DNA of 64,000 nucleotides, taken from NCBI RefSeq assembly GCF_031585635.1, contig NZ_CP134196.1, forward strand, positions 868,001 to 932,000, in the 5' to 3' direction. The DNA is from Paraburkholderia sp. FT54 (GTDB lineage: Bacteria; Pseudomonadota; Gammaproteobacteria; Burkholderiales; Burkholderiaceae). A program made the position numbers and the translations under genes. The notes under the pieces were generated by a model that did not search any database, was not told the origin of the DNA, and saw only the letters and a program-made list of their open reading frames with translations. Below are positions 17,994 to 28,000 of the stretch, piece by piece; the stretch's first letter is position 1, and the number at the start of each line of letters is the position of its first letter.

Positions 17994-18026
17994 TATAATG
18001 AGATTTGGCTCTTAACTTCAGAGCCA
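17994..18026. promoter_or_regulatory. gabT/gabR intergenic promoter and inverted-repeat operator
   Basis: TATAAT at 17994-17999 is a perfect -10 box for the gabR-direction promoter. Immediately downstream, TGGCTCT (18006-18012) and AGAGCCA (18020-18026) form a 7-bp-arm inverted repeat with a 7-base spacer, covering the expected transcription start. A third related half-site, GGAGCCA, sits at 18043-18049 and overlaps the gabR ribosome binding site. This is a likely site for GabR autoregulation and gabTD control. Confidence 0.6.
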
Positions 18027-18052
18027 TTTCAATAAAAATGTAGGAGCCAATC

Positions 18053-19558
18053 ATGCGCGCGAGCGTTTTGTCCGACTGGCTGGCCCAGCGCCTCGACCGC
18101 GGCAACGGTCAGCCGATCTATCGCCAGCTGCACCGGCTGTTGCAGCAGGCGATCCTGTCGCGCGAATTGCCGCCGGGCAGCAAGGTGCCGTCGTCGCGTT
18201 TGCTGGCGCAGGAGTTGGGCATTGGGCGCAATACCGTCACGCAGGTCTACGAGCAACTCGTGCTCGAAGGCTACGTGAGTTCGGCGACCGGGCGCGGCAC
18301 GTTCGTCGCCGACAGCGCCCCGGACGAGATCGTCGGCGTGCCGGATGCCGAGGCGCCCGCCGCGCGTCCCGAGCCGGCGCCGCTGCAGGCGCGGCGCGCG
18401 CTGTCCACGCGCGGCGCGCGGCTGATCGCGGGCGCGGGTGTGTCCAAGCGGCAGTGGGGCGCGTTCATGCCCGGCGTGCCGGACGTCACCAAGTTTCCGG
18501 CGCGCGTCTGGAGCCGCCTGCACAACAAGTATTGGCGCCGGCTGCGCCCGGATCTGCTGACGTATGCGCCGGGCGGCGGGCTGGCGGCGCTGCGGCACGC
18601 GCTGGCCGACTATCTGCGCACCTCGCGTTCGGTGCGCTGCACGCCGGAGCAGATCATCATCACGACCGGGATTCACCAGTCGGTCGACCTTGCCGTGCGC
18701 CTGCTGTCCGATCCGGGCGACGTGATCTGGACCGAAGACCCGTGCTATTGGGGCGTGCGCAGCGTGCTGCACGTGTCCGGCCTCGAATCGCGACCGATCC
18801 CCGTCGACGAGGAAGGCATCAATCCTTCCACCGACGACCTCGCGCAGCCGCCGAAGCTGATGCTCGTCACGCCGTCGCACCAATATCCCCTCGGCATGGT
18901 GATGAGTCTCGCGCGGCGGCGCATGTTGCTCGAATACGCGCGGCAGAACCAGTGCTGGATCATCGAGGACGACTACGACAGCGAATACCGTTACGGCAGC
19001 CGGCCGCTCGCGTCGCTGCAGGGTCTGGACACCTCGGGGCAGGTGATCTACGTGGGCAGCTTCGGCAAGACGCTGTTTCCGGGTTTGCGCATCGGCTATC
19101 TCGTCGTGCCGGAGGCGTTGGCGGAGAGCTTTGCCACCGCGAGCGCGGAGTTGTATCGCGAGGGGCAGTTGCTGCAGCAGGCGATGCTCGCGGAGTTCAT
19201 CGCCGAAGGGCATTTCACGTCGCATATCCGCAAGATGCGCACGCTCTACGGCCAGCGCCGCCAGGCGCTGCTCGACGCCGCCGCGCATCGTTATGGGGAC
19301 GCGTTGCCGGCGGTGGGCGGCGACGCGGGTCTGCATCTGGTCATGCAGTTGCCAGATGGCAGCGACGACCGGCTGGTGGCGGCCGCCGCGCTGGAGCGCA
19401 ATATCGTCGTACGGCCTTTATCGGGGTATTACGCGCAACCGTTGCTGGCGCCATCGGGCTTGCTGATCGGCTACGCATGCGTGCCGGATGAGGAGATCGC
19501 GCCGGCTTTCAACACGCTCGCCGATGCAATCGATGCGACGTTGCCGGAGTTCGCGTGA
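18053..19558 (+). CDS. gabR: GabR-like MocR-family transcriptional regulator
   Basis: 501 residues. GntR winged helix (about 20-85): GSKVPSSRLLAQELGIGRNT and VYEQLVLEGYV. A linker of about 40 residues rich in Ala/Pro/Arg follows, then an aminotransferase-like domain with VTPSHQYPLGMVMS, EDDYDSEYRY and the PLP-Lys in VGSFGKTLFPGLRIGYLV. In GabR the domain binds PLP and GABA and converts the protein to an activator of gabTD while it represses its own gene. The divergent arrangement with gabT-gabD strongly supports that role here. The symbol is given by context and family; the regulator could respond to a related omega-amino acid. Confidence 0.85.
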   Translation: MRASVLSDWLAQRLDRGNGQPIYRQLHRLLQQAILSRELPPGSKVPSSRLLAQELGIGRNTVTQVYEQLVLEGYVSSATGRGTFVADSAPDEIVGVPDAEAPAARPEPAPLQARRALSTRGARLIAGAGVSKRQWGAFMPGVPDVTKFPARVWSRLHNKYWRRLRPDLLTYAPGGGLAALRHALADYLRTSRSVRCTPEQIIITTGIHQSVDLAVRLLSDPGDVIWTEDPCYWGVRSVLHVSGLESRPIPVDEEGINPSTDDLAQPPKLMLVTPSHQYPLGMVMSLARRRMLLEYARQNQCWIIEDDYDSEYRYGSRPLASLQGLDTSGQVIYVGSFGKTLFPGLRIGYLVVPEALAESFATASAELYREGQLLQQAMLAEFIAEGHFTSHIRKMRTLYGQRRQALLDAAAHRYGDALPAVGGDAGLHLVMQLPDGSDDRLVAAAALERNIVVRPLSGYYAQPLLAPSGLLIGYACVPDEEIAPAFNTLADAIDATLPEFA

Positions 19559-19567
19559 GGGTGGGTC

Positions 19568-19732
19568 TCAGATCCGTATCAACACCGCGCCCAGCGTCAC
19601 CAGCGCGCACGCAACGATACGCCGCGTGGTCAGCTTCTCACGCATGAACAGCCAGCCGATCAGCACCGCGAAGATCGAGCTCAGTTCGCGCAGCGCGGAG
19701 AGCAGCGCCAGCAAAACGACTAAGGTTTCCAT
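19568..19732 (-). pseudogene. C-terminal remnant of an EamA/DMT-family transporter
   Basis: The minus strand reads 54 residues from an ATG at 19732 to a stop at 19568-19570: LLSALRELSSIFAVLIGWLF, then MREKLTTRRIVACALVTLGA. This is the last ~50 residues of EamA (drug/metabolite transporter) proteins, including the conserved LRELSSIFAVLIG start of the penultimate helix. The other nine helices are absent. It is a truncated gene rather than a functional protein. The following 265 bp up to phnE contain nothing I can identify. Confidence 0.75.
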
Positions 19733-19998
19733 CGAAGACCAGGGAGGAAAAGCGAAGGCCTGGGTGCGGGCCGCGAGCCCGTGATTATTCCAGCGGAACG
19801 CCGGAATAGAGGAGTGGACGACTCGATCGCAGGGGTTTTATCTGGAAAACTGCGGCGATTTGTGGCGTCGAAAATACGCTGCCAGGATGGGAGGGGCCCG
19901 GCGCATGCAGGTTGTGACCGTCAGTGCAACGGCGCGCGGCGGAAAGCTGGGAAGCCGTGCTTCGCCAAACTTCCCGCCGTGCGATCAGACCGGCAACT

Positions 19999-20841
19999 TC
20001 AGGTCACGCGCTCGCGCAGCCACGCGGACGCGAGATCGATCACCGTCACGACCACGATGACCATGATCATCACCGCGGCGGTTTGCGCATAGTTGAACGA
20101 GCGGATTGCTTCGTACAACACCACGCCGATACCGCCCGCGCCGACCATGCCGACCACCATCGCCGAGCGTACGTTCGATTCGAAGCGATACAACGCGTAC
20201 GAGATCCACAACGGCAGCACTTGCGGCAGCACGCCGTAAATGATTTCGTCGAGACTCGTTGCGCCGGTGGCGCGCACGCCTTCGGCGGGACGCGGATCGA
20301 TGGCCTCGACTGCTTCGGCGAACAGCTTGGCGAGCACGCCGGTGGTGTGCACCCACAGCGCCAGCACGCCGGCAAAAGGACCGAGGCCTACCGCGACGAT
20401 GAACAGCATGGCAAAGACCATTTCATTGATCGCGCGGCATGCATCCATGACGCGGCGCATGGGCTGCACGACCCACATCGGCGCCATGTTGTGGGCGGAC
20501 ATGAGTCCGCACGGCACCGCGCACACGAGCGAGAGCGCACTGCCCCACACCGCCACCGAGAGCGTCACGTACATCTCGTGCAGATAGCTGCGCCATTCGG
20601 TGAAGTCAGGTGGGAAGAAGTCCTTGGCGAACTGGCCCATGTTGCCGGAGTCGCTCAGCAGATCCAGCGGACGCATGTCCGCGCCGTGCCATGCGCCGCC
20701 CAATACCGCAAGCACCGCAACCCAGCCGAGCAGCGACAGCCAGCTGCGCTTGCCGGCGACAGGCGCGGGATGGCTTGCCGCCCGGGCGCCCAGCGCTTCG
20801 CTCGCCCGCGCTGGCGACGTGATCAGATCGACCGTATTCAT
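19999..20841 (-). CDS. phnE: Phosphonate ABC transporter permease
   Basis: 280 residues with about six transmembrane segments. The permease EAA-type loop is seen as [20 protein letters not shown] followed by [11 protein letters not shown], and the PhnE-typical [22 protein letters not shown] lies near the C terminus (in two adjoining parts). It forms the inner membrane channel for phosphonate or phosphite-like anions delivered by PhnD and powered by PhnC. The start overlaps the phnD stop by 4 bases (translational coupling). It is the last gene of phnC-phnD-phnE; no C-P lyase or other phosphonate-degrading gene follows. Confidence 0.9.
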   Translation of the reverse strand: MNTVDLITSPARASEALGARAASHPAPVAGKRSWLSLLGWVAVLAVLGGAWHGADMRPLDLLSDSGNMGQFAKDFFPPDFTEWRSYLHEMYVTLSVAVWGSALSLVCAVPCGLMSAHNMAPMWVVQPMRRVMDACRAINEMVFAMLFIVAVGLGPFAGVLALWVHTTGVLAKLFAEAVEAIDPRPAEGVRATGATSLDEIIYGVLPQVLPLWISYALYRFESNVRSAMVVGMVGAGGIGVVLYEAIRSFNYAQTAAVMIMVIVVVTVIDLASAWLRERVT

Positions 20842-21815
20842 TGCTTCGATTGCGCGGTGTTCAGCGCGCTCAGCTTCGCGTCGAGCGCGGCCAACTGGGT
20901 CTTGCGGTCGTCATCGGAGAGATGCGCGTCGCTCTCGATCTTCTGCTTCTGCTGGAACAGGGCGATCTGACGAATCGGCAGCAACTGCGCATCCGACGAC
21001 GCCGCAAAGCCGCTGTATCCGCTAATCGCCGCCATCACTGCTTTTTCGTGCGGATCGGTCTTCGCGTAGTTCACGAAGAAGTTGCGCAGCTTGTCCTTGG
21101 TGGCTTGCGGCAGATCCTTGCGCCACACCAGCGGATCCGACGGAATCAGCGGCGACTTCCACAGAACCCGCACTTGCGCGAACTTGTCCGGGTGTTCCTT
21201 CTTCAGCGTGTCGAGCATCTCGGTGTTGTTGGTCGCGATGTCGATCTTGTTGTTCACCACAGCCAGCAGATTCGCTTCGTGGCTCGACGGGAGCATGGAC
21301 TTGAACGAAGTATTGACCGGCGTGTTGTGCTTGGCGAACAGGTAGTAGCCGGGAACCAGCGTGCCTGAGGTGGAGTTCGGATCGCCGAAACCGAGCGTGA
21401 CGTCCTTGGTGTTCTTGAACACGTCGTCGAGCGTCTTGAAGCGGCTGTTCACGTTCGTGATCAGCACCGAGTAGTAACCTCCTTCGCCGTTCGCGTTCTG
21501 GATCTTCGCGAACACTTCGCCTTGCGCGCGGTCCACCGCCTCGATCGCCGACGCATTGCCGAAATAGCCGACCTGTACCTTGTTAAAGCGCATGCCTTCG
21601 ATAATGCCGGCGTAGTCCGTCGCGAAGAACGCCTTGACGTTCAGGCCGGTTTGCTTGTTCAAGTCCTGAATCAGCGGTTCCCAGCGCTGTTTCAGCACGG
21701 ACGACGAATCGGTCGAAATGATGCCGAGGTTGAGGTCCTCGGCTTGCGCGGAGGCGACGCCGGCAAAGGCGGCCGCGCCGACGGCGAGCGTGATCAACGT
21801 ACGCAGGAATTTCAT
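20838..21815 (-). CDS. phnD: Phosphonate ABC transporter substrate-binding protein
   Basis: 325 residues. A signal peptide (about 1-25, ending ASAQA) precedes a PhnD-type binding domain: [52 protein letters not shown] and the phosphate-binding Ser/Thr cluster in STSGT (quoted in parts). The protein is periplasmic and delivers phosphonates to PhnE. The C-terminal ~35 residues are charged and helical ([17 protein letters not shown]). It lies between phnC (42 bp upstream) and phnE (overlapping). The precise ligand (2-aminoethylphosphonate, other phosphonates or phosphate esters) cannot be decided. Confidence 0.92.
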   Translation of the reverse strand: MKFLRTLITLAVGAAAFAGVASAQAEDLNLGIISTDSSSVLKQRWEPLIQDLNKQTGLNVKAFFATDYAGIIEGMRFNKVQVGYFGNASAIEAVDRAQGEVFAKIQNANGEGGYYSVLITNVNSRFKTLDDVFKNTKDVTLGFGDPNSTSGTLVPGYYLFAKHNTPVNTSFKSMLPSSHEANLLAVVNNKIDIATNNTEMLDTLKKEHPDKFAQVRVLWKSPLIPSDPLVWRKDLPQATKDKLRNFFVNYAKTDPHEKAVMAAISGYSGFAASSDAQLLPIRQIALFQQKQKIESDAHLSDDDRKTQLAALDAKLSALNTAQSKQ

Positions 21816-21856
21816 TGCTTGAGATCCGGTTGAGTTAACAGAATGGATGAGCGCGC

Positions 21857-22762
21857 TCAGTTCGAGTGCGCGGGATTGAGAGCGAACGCATAGCGCGCGG
21901 AGGCTGGCGCGGTGTCCTGAAGCGCAGGGCTGCCGGCGGGGTTTTTAGCCTCGATAGGGTCCGTGCCCTGGGCGGTTTCATTGAGCAATTCGCGGGCGTC
22001 GTCGCCGTAGAGTTTCTTCAGCAGGTCCGGCGTGAGCGCGGCGGAGGGGCCGTCGTAGACCACCTTGCCGCGGCGCAGTGCGATCGTGCGCGGGCAGTAC
22101 TGCATTGCGATGTCAACCTGATGCAGCGACACCAGGACCGTGAGTTGATGCTCGATGTTCAGCGCGCGCAGCATGTCCATCACGCGGCGCGACGACTCAG
22201 GGTCGAGCGAGGCGATCGGTTCATCGGCGAGCACGATGCGCGCGCGCTGCACCAGCGCACGGGCGAGCGCCGCGCGTTGCTGCTGGCCGCCGGAGAGATT
22301 GGCGGCGCGTTCGCGCGCATGTTCGCCGATGCCGACTTCGTTGAGCGCGGCCATCGACAGCTCGCGCTCCGCGCGCGGAAAGCGGCCGCTGAGACGGCGC
22401 CACAACGGCAGCCGCGCGAGTGCGCCGATCAGCACATTGCTTTCGACGGAGAGGCGGTTCACCAGATTGAATTGCTGGAACACGAAGCCGATATCGCGGC
22501 GAATGCTGCGCACTTCCCGCACGATGCGGCCGTTCTGCTGAATTGGCCGGCCCAGAATCGCGATCTGCGACGGCTGCGCATCCGCAGCCGTGAAGCCCGC
22601 GATATGGCGCAGCAGCGTCGACTTGCCCGAGCCCGAGGCGCCGATCAACGCAACCATTTCGCCCGGCTCGACGCGCAGATCGATTTCGTCCAGCGCCTTG
22701 CGGCCGTTGCTGAACGTCTTGCTCAAGCGTTCGATACGAATTGCTTCCCGAATTGCTTCCAT
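21857..22762 (-). CDS. phnC: Phosphonate ABC transporter ATP-binding protein
   Basis: 301 residues from the ATG at 22762 ([13 protein letters not shown]); an in-frame start 48 bases upstream is less likely. Walker [11 protein letters not shown]-loop FVFQQFNLV, signature [17 protein letters not shown], Walker B IVLADEP and H-loop VSLHQ are all intact. The order phnC-phnD-phnE is the classical uptake unit. The C terminus carries about 35 extra residues ([14 protein letters not shown] onward) beyond the usual PhnC end. A Pho-box-like repeat lies about 170 bp upstream of the start, consistent with phosphate-starvation control. Confidence 0.9.
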   Translation of the reverse strand: MEAIREAIRIERLSKTFSNGRKALDEIDLRVEPGEMVALIGASGSGKSTLLRHIAGFTAADAQPSQIAILGRPIQQNGRIVREVRSIRRDIGFVFQQFNLVNRLSVESNVLIGALARLPLWRRLSGRFPRAERELSMAALNEVGIGEHARERAANLSGGQQQRAALARALVQRARIVLADEPIASLDPESSRRVMDMLRALNIEHQLTVLVSLHQVDIAMQYCPRTIALRRGKVVYDGPSAALTPDLLKKLYGDDARELLNETAQGTDPIEAKNPAGSPALQDTAPASARYAFALNPAHSN

Positions 22763-22928
22763 GAGTATCCCTTGATGCATCCGGCCGTTGCCGGCATGTG
22801 TGGGGCTCATTCTAGGAAGCGTCTGTGACGGTTCAGTGAAGGCATCGCAACGTCTAGACGACTATATCTTCTCGTGTCTTTTTCAAGTCGGCGGAAAGAC
22901 AAATTGGCGTTATTCGTTCGCATGGAAA

Positions 22929-22946
22929 ATGACATGCGTGTGACAT
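22929..22946 (-). promoter_or_regulatory. Pho-box-like direct repeat upstream of phnC
   Basis: On the minus strand the sequence is ATGTCAC-ACGC-ATGTCAT: two 7-base repeats separated by 4 bases, the geometry of a PhoB site (consensus CTGTCAT repeats at 11-bp spacing). It is 167 bp upstream of the phnC start and 107 bp upstream of the divergent gene at 23054. A TATAGT-like -10 for phnC lies nearer the gene, so the distance is longer than for a canonical PhoB promoter. Confidence 0.5.
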
Positions 22947-23053
22947 GATCCGCATTGGCGCGCGCTGCTTCAGCATGATGGCTCACGGCCAGGCTATATT
23001 GCGTCAATCAGTGTGCCGTCCCCATTAACCTTGCAATTGCCTGCGACATCGTC

Positions 23054-24088
23054 ATGCAGCCTCTGAGCTTCCTTCCCGACAGTTTTGCGGAGTACGAAGA
23101 TCTCAGGACGATCCTCGAGCAGGGCAGCGCGAGCTTCGCGATCCGCACCGTTTGCGAGACGACGGTGCGCGGCCGGCAATTCGCCGTCCATACCGCGAGC
23201 ATCGGTTCCACCGACCCGCAAGCGCCGGCAATCGGCTTTTTCGGCGGCATTCACGGGCTCGAGCGGATCGGCTCGCAACTCGTGCTGGACTACATGCGCG
23301 CGCTGCTTGCGCGACTCGAATGGGACGAACTGCTGGTGCGCCAATTGCAATCCATTCGTCTGATCTTTATGCCGATCGTCAATCCGGGTGGCATGTGGGC
23401 CGCCACGCGCGCCAACCCCAACGGCGTCGACCTGATGCGCAACGCGCCGCAGAACGCCGACGAACGCGTGCCGCTGCTGGCCGGCGGCCAGCGCGTGGGC
23501 GCCTGGCTGCCGTGGTATCGCGGGCGTGAGGGTGCGCCGATGGAACCCGAAGCCTCCGCACTGCTGCGCGTGGTCGAGACCGAACTGGCCGCGCGGCCGC
23601 TGAGCATCGCGCTCGATTGCCACTCGGGCTATGGCTGGAGCGACAGCATCTGGTTTCCCTACGCGCGCACCCGCAAAGTGATGCCGCATTTGCCGGAGAT
23701 GTACGTGCTGAAGACCATGTTCGAACGCGCGCATCCTCACCATGGCTACGCATTCGAACCGCAGAGCCATCAATATCTGTTGCACGGCGATCTGTGGGAC
23801 TTTGCCTATGACCGCGCGCCCGCTCCCAACGTGTTTCTGCCGATGACCCTCGAACTCGGCTCCTGGCTGTGGATCAAGAAGAATCCGCGCCAGTTGTTTT
23901 CGCGTCAGGGCATGTTCAATCCGGTGAAGGCGCATCGCACTGCGCGCGTGCTGCGACGTCACGCGAACCTGCTCGACTTTCTGGCGCGCGCGGCCTTTTC
24001 GTCGCAACGCTGGCTGCCGCAAGGCAATCGTCGCGAGCAATTGCTGCAAAGCGCGATCGACCATTGGTATAAACCGGAAAGCGTATGA
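23054..24088 (+). CDS. M14-family zinc carboxypeptidase-like protein
   Basis: 344 residues. Zinc ligands of the M14 fold are visible: GGIHGLERIG (H-x-x-E) near residue 75 and DCHSGYG (His) near residue 195; MTLELGSW supplies the likely catalytic Glu. The region FMPIVNPGGMWAATRANPNGVDLMRN (quoted in parts) with NP-G and NGVDLMRN is typical of M14 peptidases and the succinylglutamate desuccinylase relatives. No signal peptide is seen, so it should act in the cytoplasm, perhaps on a peptide or amide. The stop overlaps the start of the alpha/beta hydrolase gene by 4 bases. The pair is divergent from phnCDE. Substrate unknown. Confidence 0.8.
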   Translation: MQPLSFLPDSFAEYEDLRTILEQGSASFAIRTVCETTVRGRQFAVHTASIGSTDPQAPAIGFFGGIHGLERIGSQLVLDYMRALLARLEWDELLVRQLQSIRLIFMPIVNPGGMWAATRANPNGVDLMRNAPQNADERVPLLAGGQRVGAWLPWYRGREGAPMEPEASALLRVVETELAARPLSIALDCHSGYGWSDSIWFPYARTRKVMPHLPEMYVLKTMFERAHPHHGYAFEPQSHQYLLHGDLWDFAYDRAPAPNVFLPMTLELGSWLWIKKNPRQLFSRQGMFNPVKAHRTARVLRRHANLLDFLARAAFSSQRWLPQGNRREQLLQSAIDHWYKPESV

Positions 24089-24885
24089 GCACGTGGATCC
24101 TGCTGCGCGGACTCACGCGCGAAATCCGCCACTGGGGTCGCTTGCCCCGCTTGCTGCATGGAGCGGTGAATGAAGCGGCCCATCAGATGGGTGCGCCTGG
24201 CCGTCTGCTGCAGATCGATCTGCCGGGCAACGGTGAGTTCGCGCAGTTGCGCGCGCCGTCGAACGTCGCCGACATGGTCGGCTTCGTGCGCAATGCTGCT
24301 CTGCAAAGCGGCCTGCCGGGTCCATATTGCGTGCTGGCGATGTCGCTCGGCGGCATGGTGGCGACGGACTGGGCGCAACGGCATCCCTACGAGATCGAAC
24401 GGCTGGTGCTGATCAACACCAGCATGCGGCCCTTCAGCCAGATGCAGGAGCGCTTGCGTCCCTCTGCGTGGGCAGGCCTGCTGGGCGTGGCCGCGCGCTG
24501 GCGCGACGCGCCGCGCGCGGAACACGGCATTCATCGGCTGACGTGCAACAACGTGGAGACGCTGGGCGACGATCTCGACAGATGGAGCCGGATTCGCCGC
24601 AGCGCGCCCGTGAGCCGGGGCAATGCGCTACGGCAACTGTTGGCAGCGGCGCGCTTTACTGCGGGCGAAGCGAGACCGGAATGCCCGTTGCTGGTTCTTT
24701 CCTCGCGCGCCGACAAACTGGTCGATCCAGTGTGCTCGGCAAAGCTCGCGGCGGCGTGGGGCGCCTTGCATTGCGAGCATCCGTGGGCCGGTCACGACCT
24801 GCCGCACGACGACCCGGCGTGGACCAGCGAACAGGTCCGCGCCTGGCTCGCGCAGGAGCACGCGGTGCCGGGAGCCCTGCTTTAG
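24085..24885 (+). CDS. Alpha/beta hydrolase
   Basis: 266 residues of alpha/beta-hydrolase fold. The nucleophile elbow is AMSLGGM (Ser near residue 90), an acid is offered by SSRADKLVDP and the catalytic His by AGHDLPHDDPAW near the C terminus. LLRGLTREIRHWG at the start resembles the oxyanion-side strand, although the usual HG motif is replaced by RGLTRE. The ATG lies within the last codons of the upstream M14 gene, so the two proteins are translationally coupled and probably act in one pathway, for example stepwise hydrolysis of an amide and an ester. Substrate cannot be inferred. Confidence 0.82.
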   Translation: MSTWILLRGLTREIRHWGRLPRLLHGAVNEAAHQMGAPGRLLQIDLPGNGEFAQLRAPSNVADMVGFVRNAALQSGLPGPYCVLAMSLGGMVATDWAQRHPYEIERLVLINTSMRPFSQMQERLRPSAWAGLLGVAARWRDAPRAEHGIHRLTCNNVETLGDDLDRWSRIRRSAPVSRGNALRQLLAAARFTAGEARPECPLLVLSSRADKLVDPVCSAKLAAAWGALHCEHPWAGHDLPHDDPAWTSEQVRAWLAQEHAVPGALL

Positions 24886-25054
24886 ACAGCCAGGCGTGCC
24901 GTGGCGGCGCATTCGGCGGCAGCGGGTATAACCTAAGTGCGGTCGTCCGTCGAATGCCGGTCGGCAGGTGCATAATTCCCCTTCAGACGATGCATGCGAA
25001 TCAAGCGAGTATCCAGCGATACCCGCCATTGCCGCCCAGCGGGGGGAGTTGATC

Positions 25055-28000
25055 ATGCAAGCAAAGAACGAAGAAGCCGTCACGCACTTGCTGAACGATG
25101 TCGTCGAATTTGCGCGAGGGCGCCTGCCTGAGCCAACCTTCAAGATCGTCGAGATCTTTCTGCGGCACTACTACGATTTCGTCGACGCCGACGATCTGCA
25201 AAGCCGCTCGATTGCCGATCTCTACGGCGCGGCGCTCGCGCACTGGCAAACGGCGCAGCGCTTCGTACCCGGCGCCGAACGGCTGCGCGTCTATAACCCG
25301 ATTCTCGAACAGCACGGCTGGCACTCCGATCACACGGTGATCGAGATCGTCAATGACGACATGCCGTTTCTGGTCGATTCCGTCTCGATGGCGGTCAACC
25401 GTCAGGGCCTCGCGCTGCATTCCGTCGTGCACCCGGTGTTTCGCATCTGGCGCGCGCCCGACGGCAGTATCGCGCGGTTGGTCCAGGGCGCTGAAGAAGC
25501 CACCGATACGCGTTCGCAGTTGACCTCGTTCATCCACTTCGAAGTGGACCGTTGCGGCGATGCCGCAAAACTCGACGCGCTGCGCGACGAAATCGCCAAG
25601 GTGTTGCGCGACGTGCGCGCGGCCGTCGAAGACTGGCCGAAGATCGTCGAACTCGCGCGCGTCACGATCAAAGGCATGAAAGCCGGCGAGGGCGGACCGG
25701 AAGGTCTGGAAGCCCGCGCGTTTCTCGAATGGATGGTGGCCGATCATTTCACTTTTCTCGGCCAGCGCGATTACGAACTGGTGCAGCACGATATCGGCTA
25801 CGGTCTGCGCGCGGTGCCCGATTCGGGGCTCGGCATTCTGCGCGATGCATTGCGGGCCGCCGGTGCCGCCGAGATCACACCCTTGCCGCCGGCCGCAGCC
25901 GAGATCATTACCGGTTCGTCGCCGATCTTTCTGACCAAGGCCAATTCACGCGCCACCGTGCACCGGCCAGGCTATCTGGATTATGTCGGCATCAAGCTGA
26001 CCGGCCCTGACGGCAAGGTGACCGGCGAGCGGCGTTTCATCGGTCTCTATACGTCCACGGCGTATTTCGTGTCGGCCGCGGAGATTCCGATCGTGCGTCG
26101 TAAATGCGCGAATATCGTGAGACGAGCCGGTTTCCTGCCGAAAGGTCATCTCGCGAAATCGCTGGTCACGGTGCTCGAAACCTATCCGCGCGACGAGCTC
26201 TTTCAGGCCGAAGAGAATCAGCTCTACGATATCGCGCTAGGCGTGCTGCGTTTGCAGGAGCATCAGCGCACCCGGCTGTTCGTACGGCGCGACCGTTTCG
26301 ATCGCTTCGTGTCGTGCCTCGTGTTCGTGCCGCGCGACAAGTACAACACCGATCTGCGCCGGCGCATCGCCAATCTGCTGGCCGATGCGTTCAACGGCGA
26401 GAATGTCGAATTCACGCCGCTGCTGTCGGAGTCGACGCTGGCGCGCATTCACTTCGTCGTGCATGCAAAGCCGGGCGGCATGCCCAACGTCGATACACGC
26501 GAGCTGGAAGCGCGGCTCGTGCAGGTCGCACGCCGCTGGCAGGACGATCTCGCCGATGCACTACTCGATGCCTTCGGCGAAGAGCAGGGCAACCGTCTGC
26601 TGCAACACTACGGCGATTCGTTTCCCGCCGGCTATCGCGACGATTATCCTGCTCGCACGGCGGTGCGCGATATCGAACTGATCGAACGCGTGCAAGGCAG
26701 CGAGCGGCTCGCCATGAACCTGTACCGCCCGATCGAATCGGGCCCGCGCGCGTTCCGCTTCAAGGTGTATCGCGCGGGTTTGCCGATCGCCTTGTCGCGC
26801 AGTTTGCCGATGCTCGAACATCTCGGCGTGCGTGTCGATGAAGAGCGGCCCTATCTGATCGAGGCGCTCGGCGCGACGCCCGCGTGGATTCACGACTTCG
26901 GCCTCGAACTCGCGGACGACGCCGAGTTCGACATCGAGCGCGTGAAGGATCTCTTCGAAGAAGCGTTCGAACAGGTGTGGACCGGCGCGATTGAAAGCGA
27001 CGACTTCAATCGCCTCGTGTTGCGCGCGCAATTGAATGCGCGCGAGGTGACGATCCTGCGCGCGTACGCCAAGTATTTGCGGCAAGTGGGCTCGACCTTC
27101 AGCGACGCGTATATCGAACGCGCGGTGACCGGCAATCCGGCGATTGCGCGCATGCTGGTGGAGTTGTTCATCGCCCGTTTCGATCCGGTATTGGGTGAGA
27201 CGCGCGAGGCGCGCGTCGACGGCTGGCTGCGCACGATCGACAGCGCGCTCGACCAGGTACCGAATCTCGACGAGGACCGCATACTGCGGCAATTTCTCGG
27301 CGTCATCAAAGCGACCAAGCGGACGAACTACTATCGCTTCGATGCCGAGGGACATCCGAAACCGTATCTGTCCTTCAAGTTCGATCCCGCGCAGGTGCCC
27401 GGCTTGCCCGAGCCGAAACCGATGTTCGAAATCTGGGTGTACTCGCCGCGCGTGGAAGGCGTGCATTTGCGTGGCGGACGCGTGGCGCGCGGCGGGCTGC
27501 GCTGGTCCGATCGGCGCGAGGACTTCCGCACGGAAGTGTTGGGCCTGATGAAGGCGCAGATGGTGAAGAACGTGGTGATCGTGCCGGTCGGTTCGAAAGG
27601 CGGCTTCGTCGTGAAGAATCCGCCGCCGCAAACCGAACGCGACGCGTGGATGCGCGAGGGCGTTGCCTGCTATCAAACCTTCCTGCGCGGCCTGCTCGAC
27701 GTGACCGACAATCTCGCCGGCACGACCATCGTGCCGCCGCCCGACGTGGTGCGCCACGATCCCGACGATCCCTATCTGGTGGTCGCCGCCGACAAAGGCA
27801 CCGCCACGTTCTCCGACTACGCGAACGCAATCTCGCAGTCGTACGGTTTCTGGCTCGACGACGCGTTTGCCTCGGGCGGCTCGGTCGGTTACGACCACAA
27901 GAAAATGGCCATCACCGCGCGCGGTGCGTGGGAGTCGGTCAAGCGGCACTTCCGCGAAATGGGCGTGGATACGCAGACCGTGGACTTCACGGTGGTCGGC

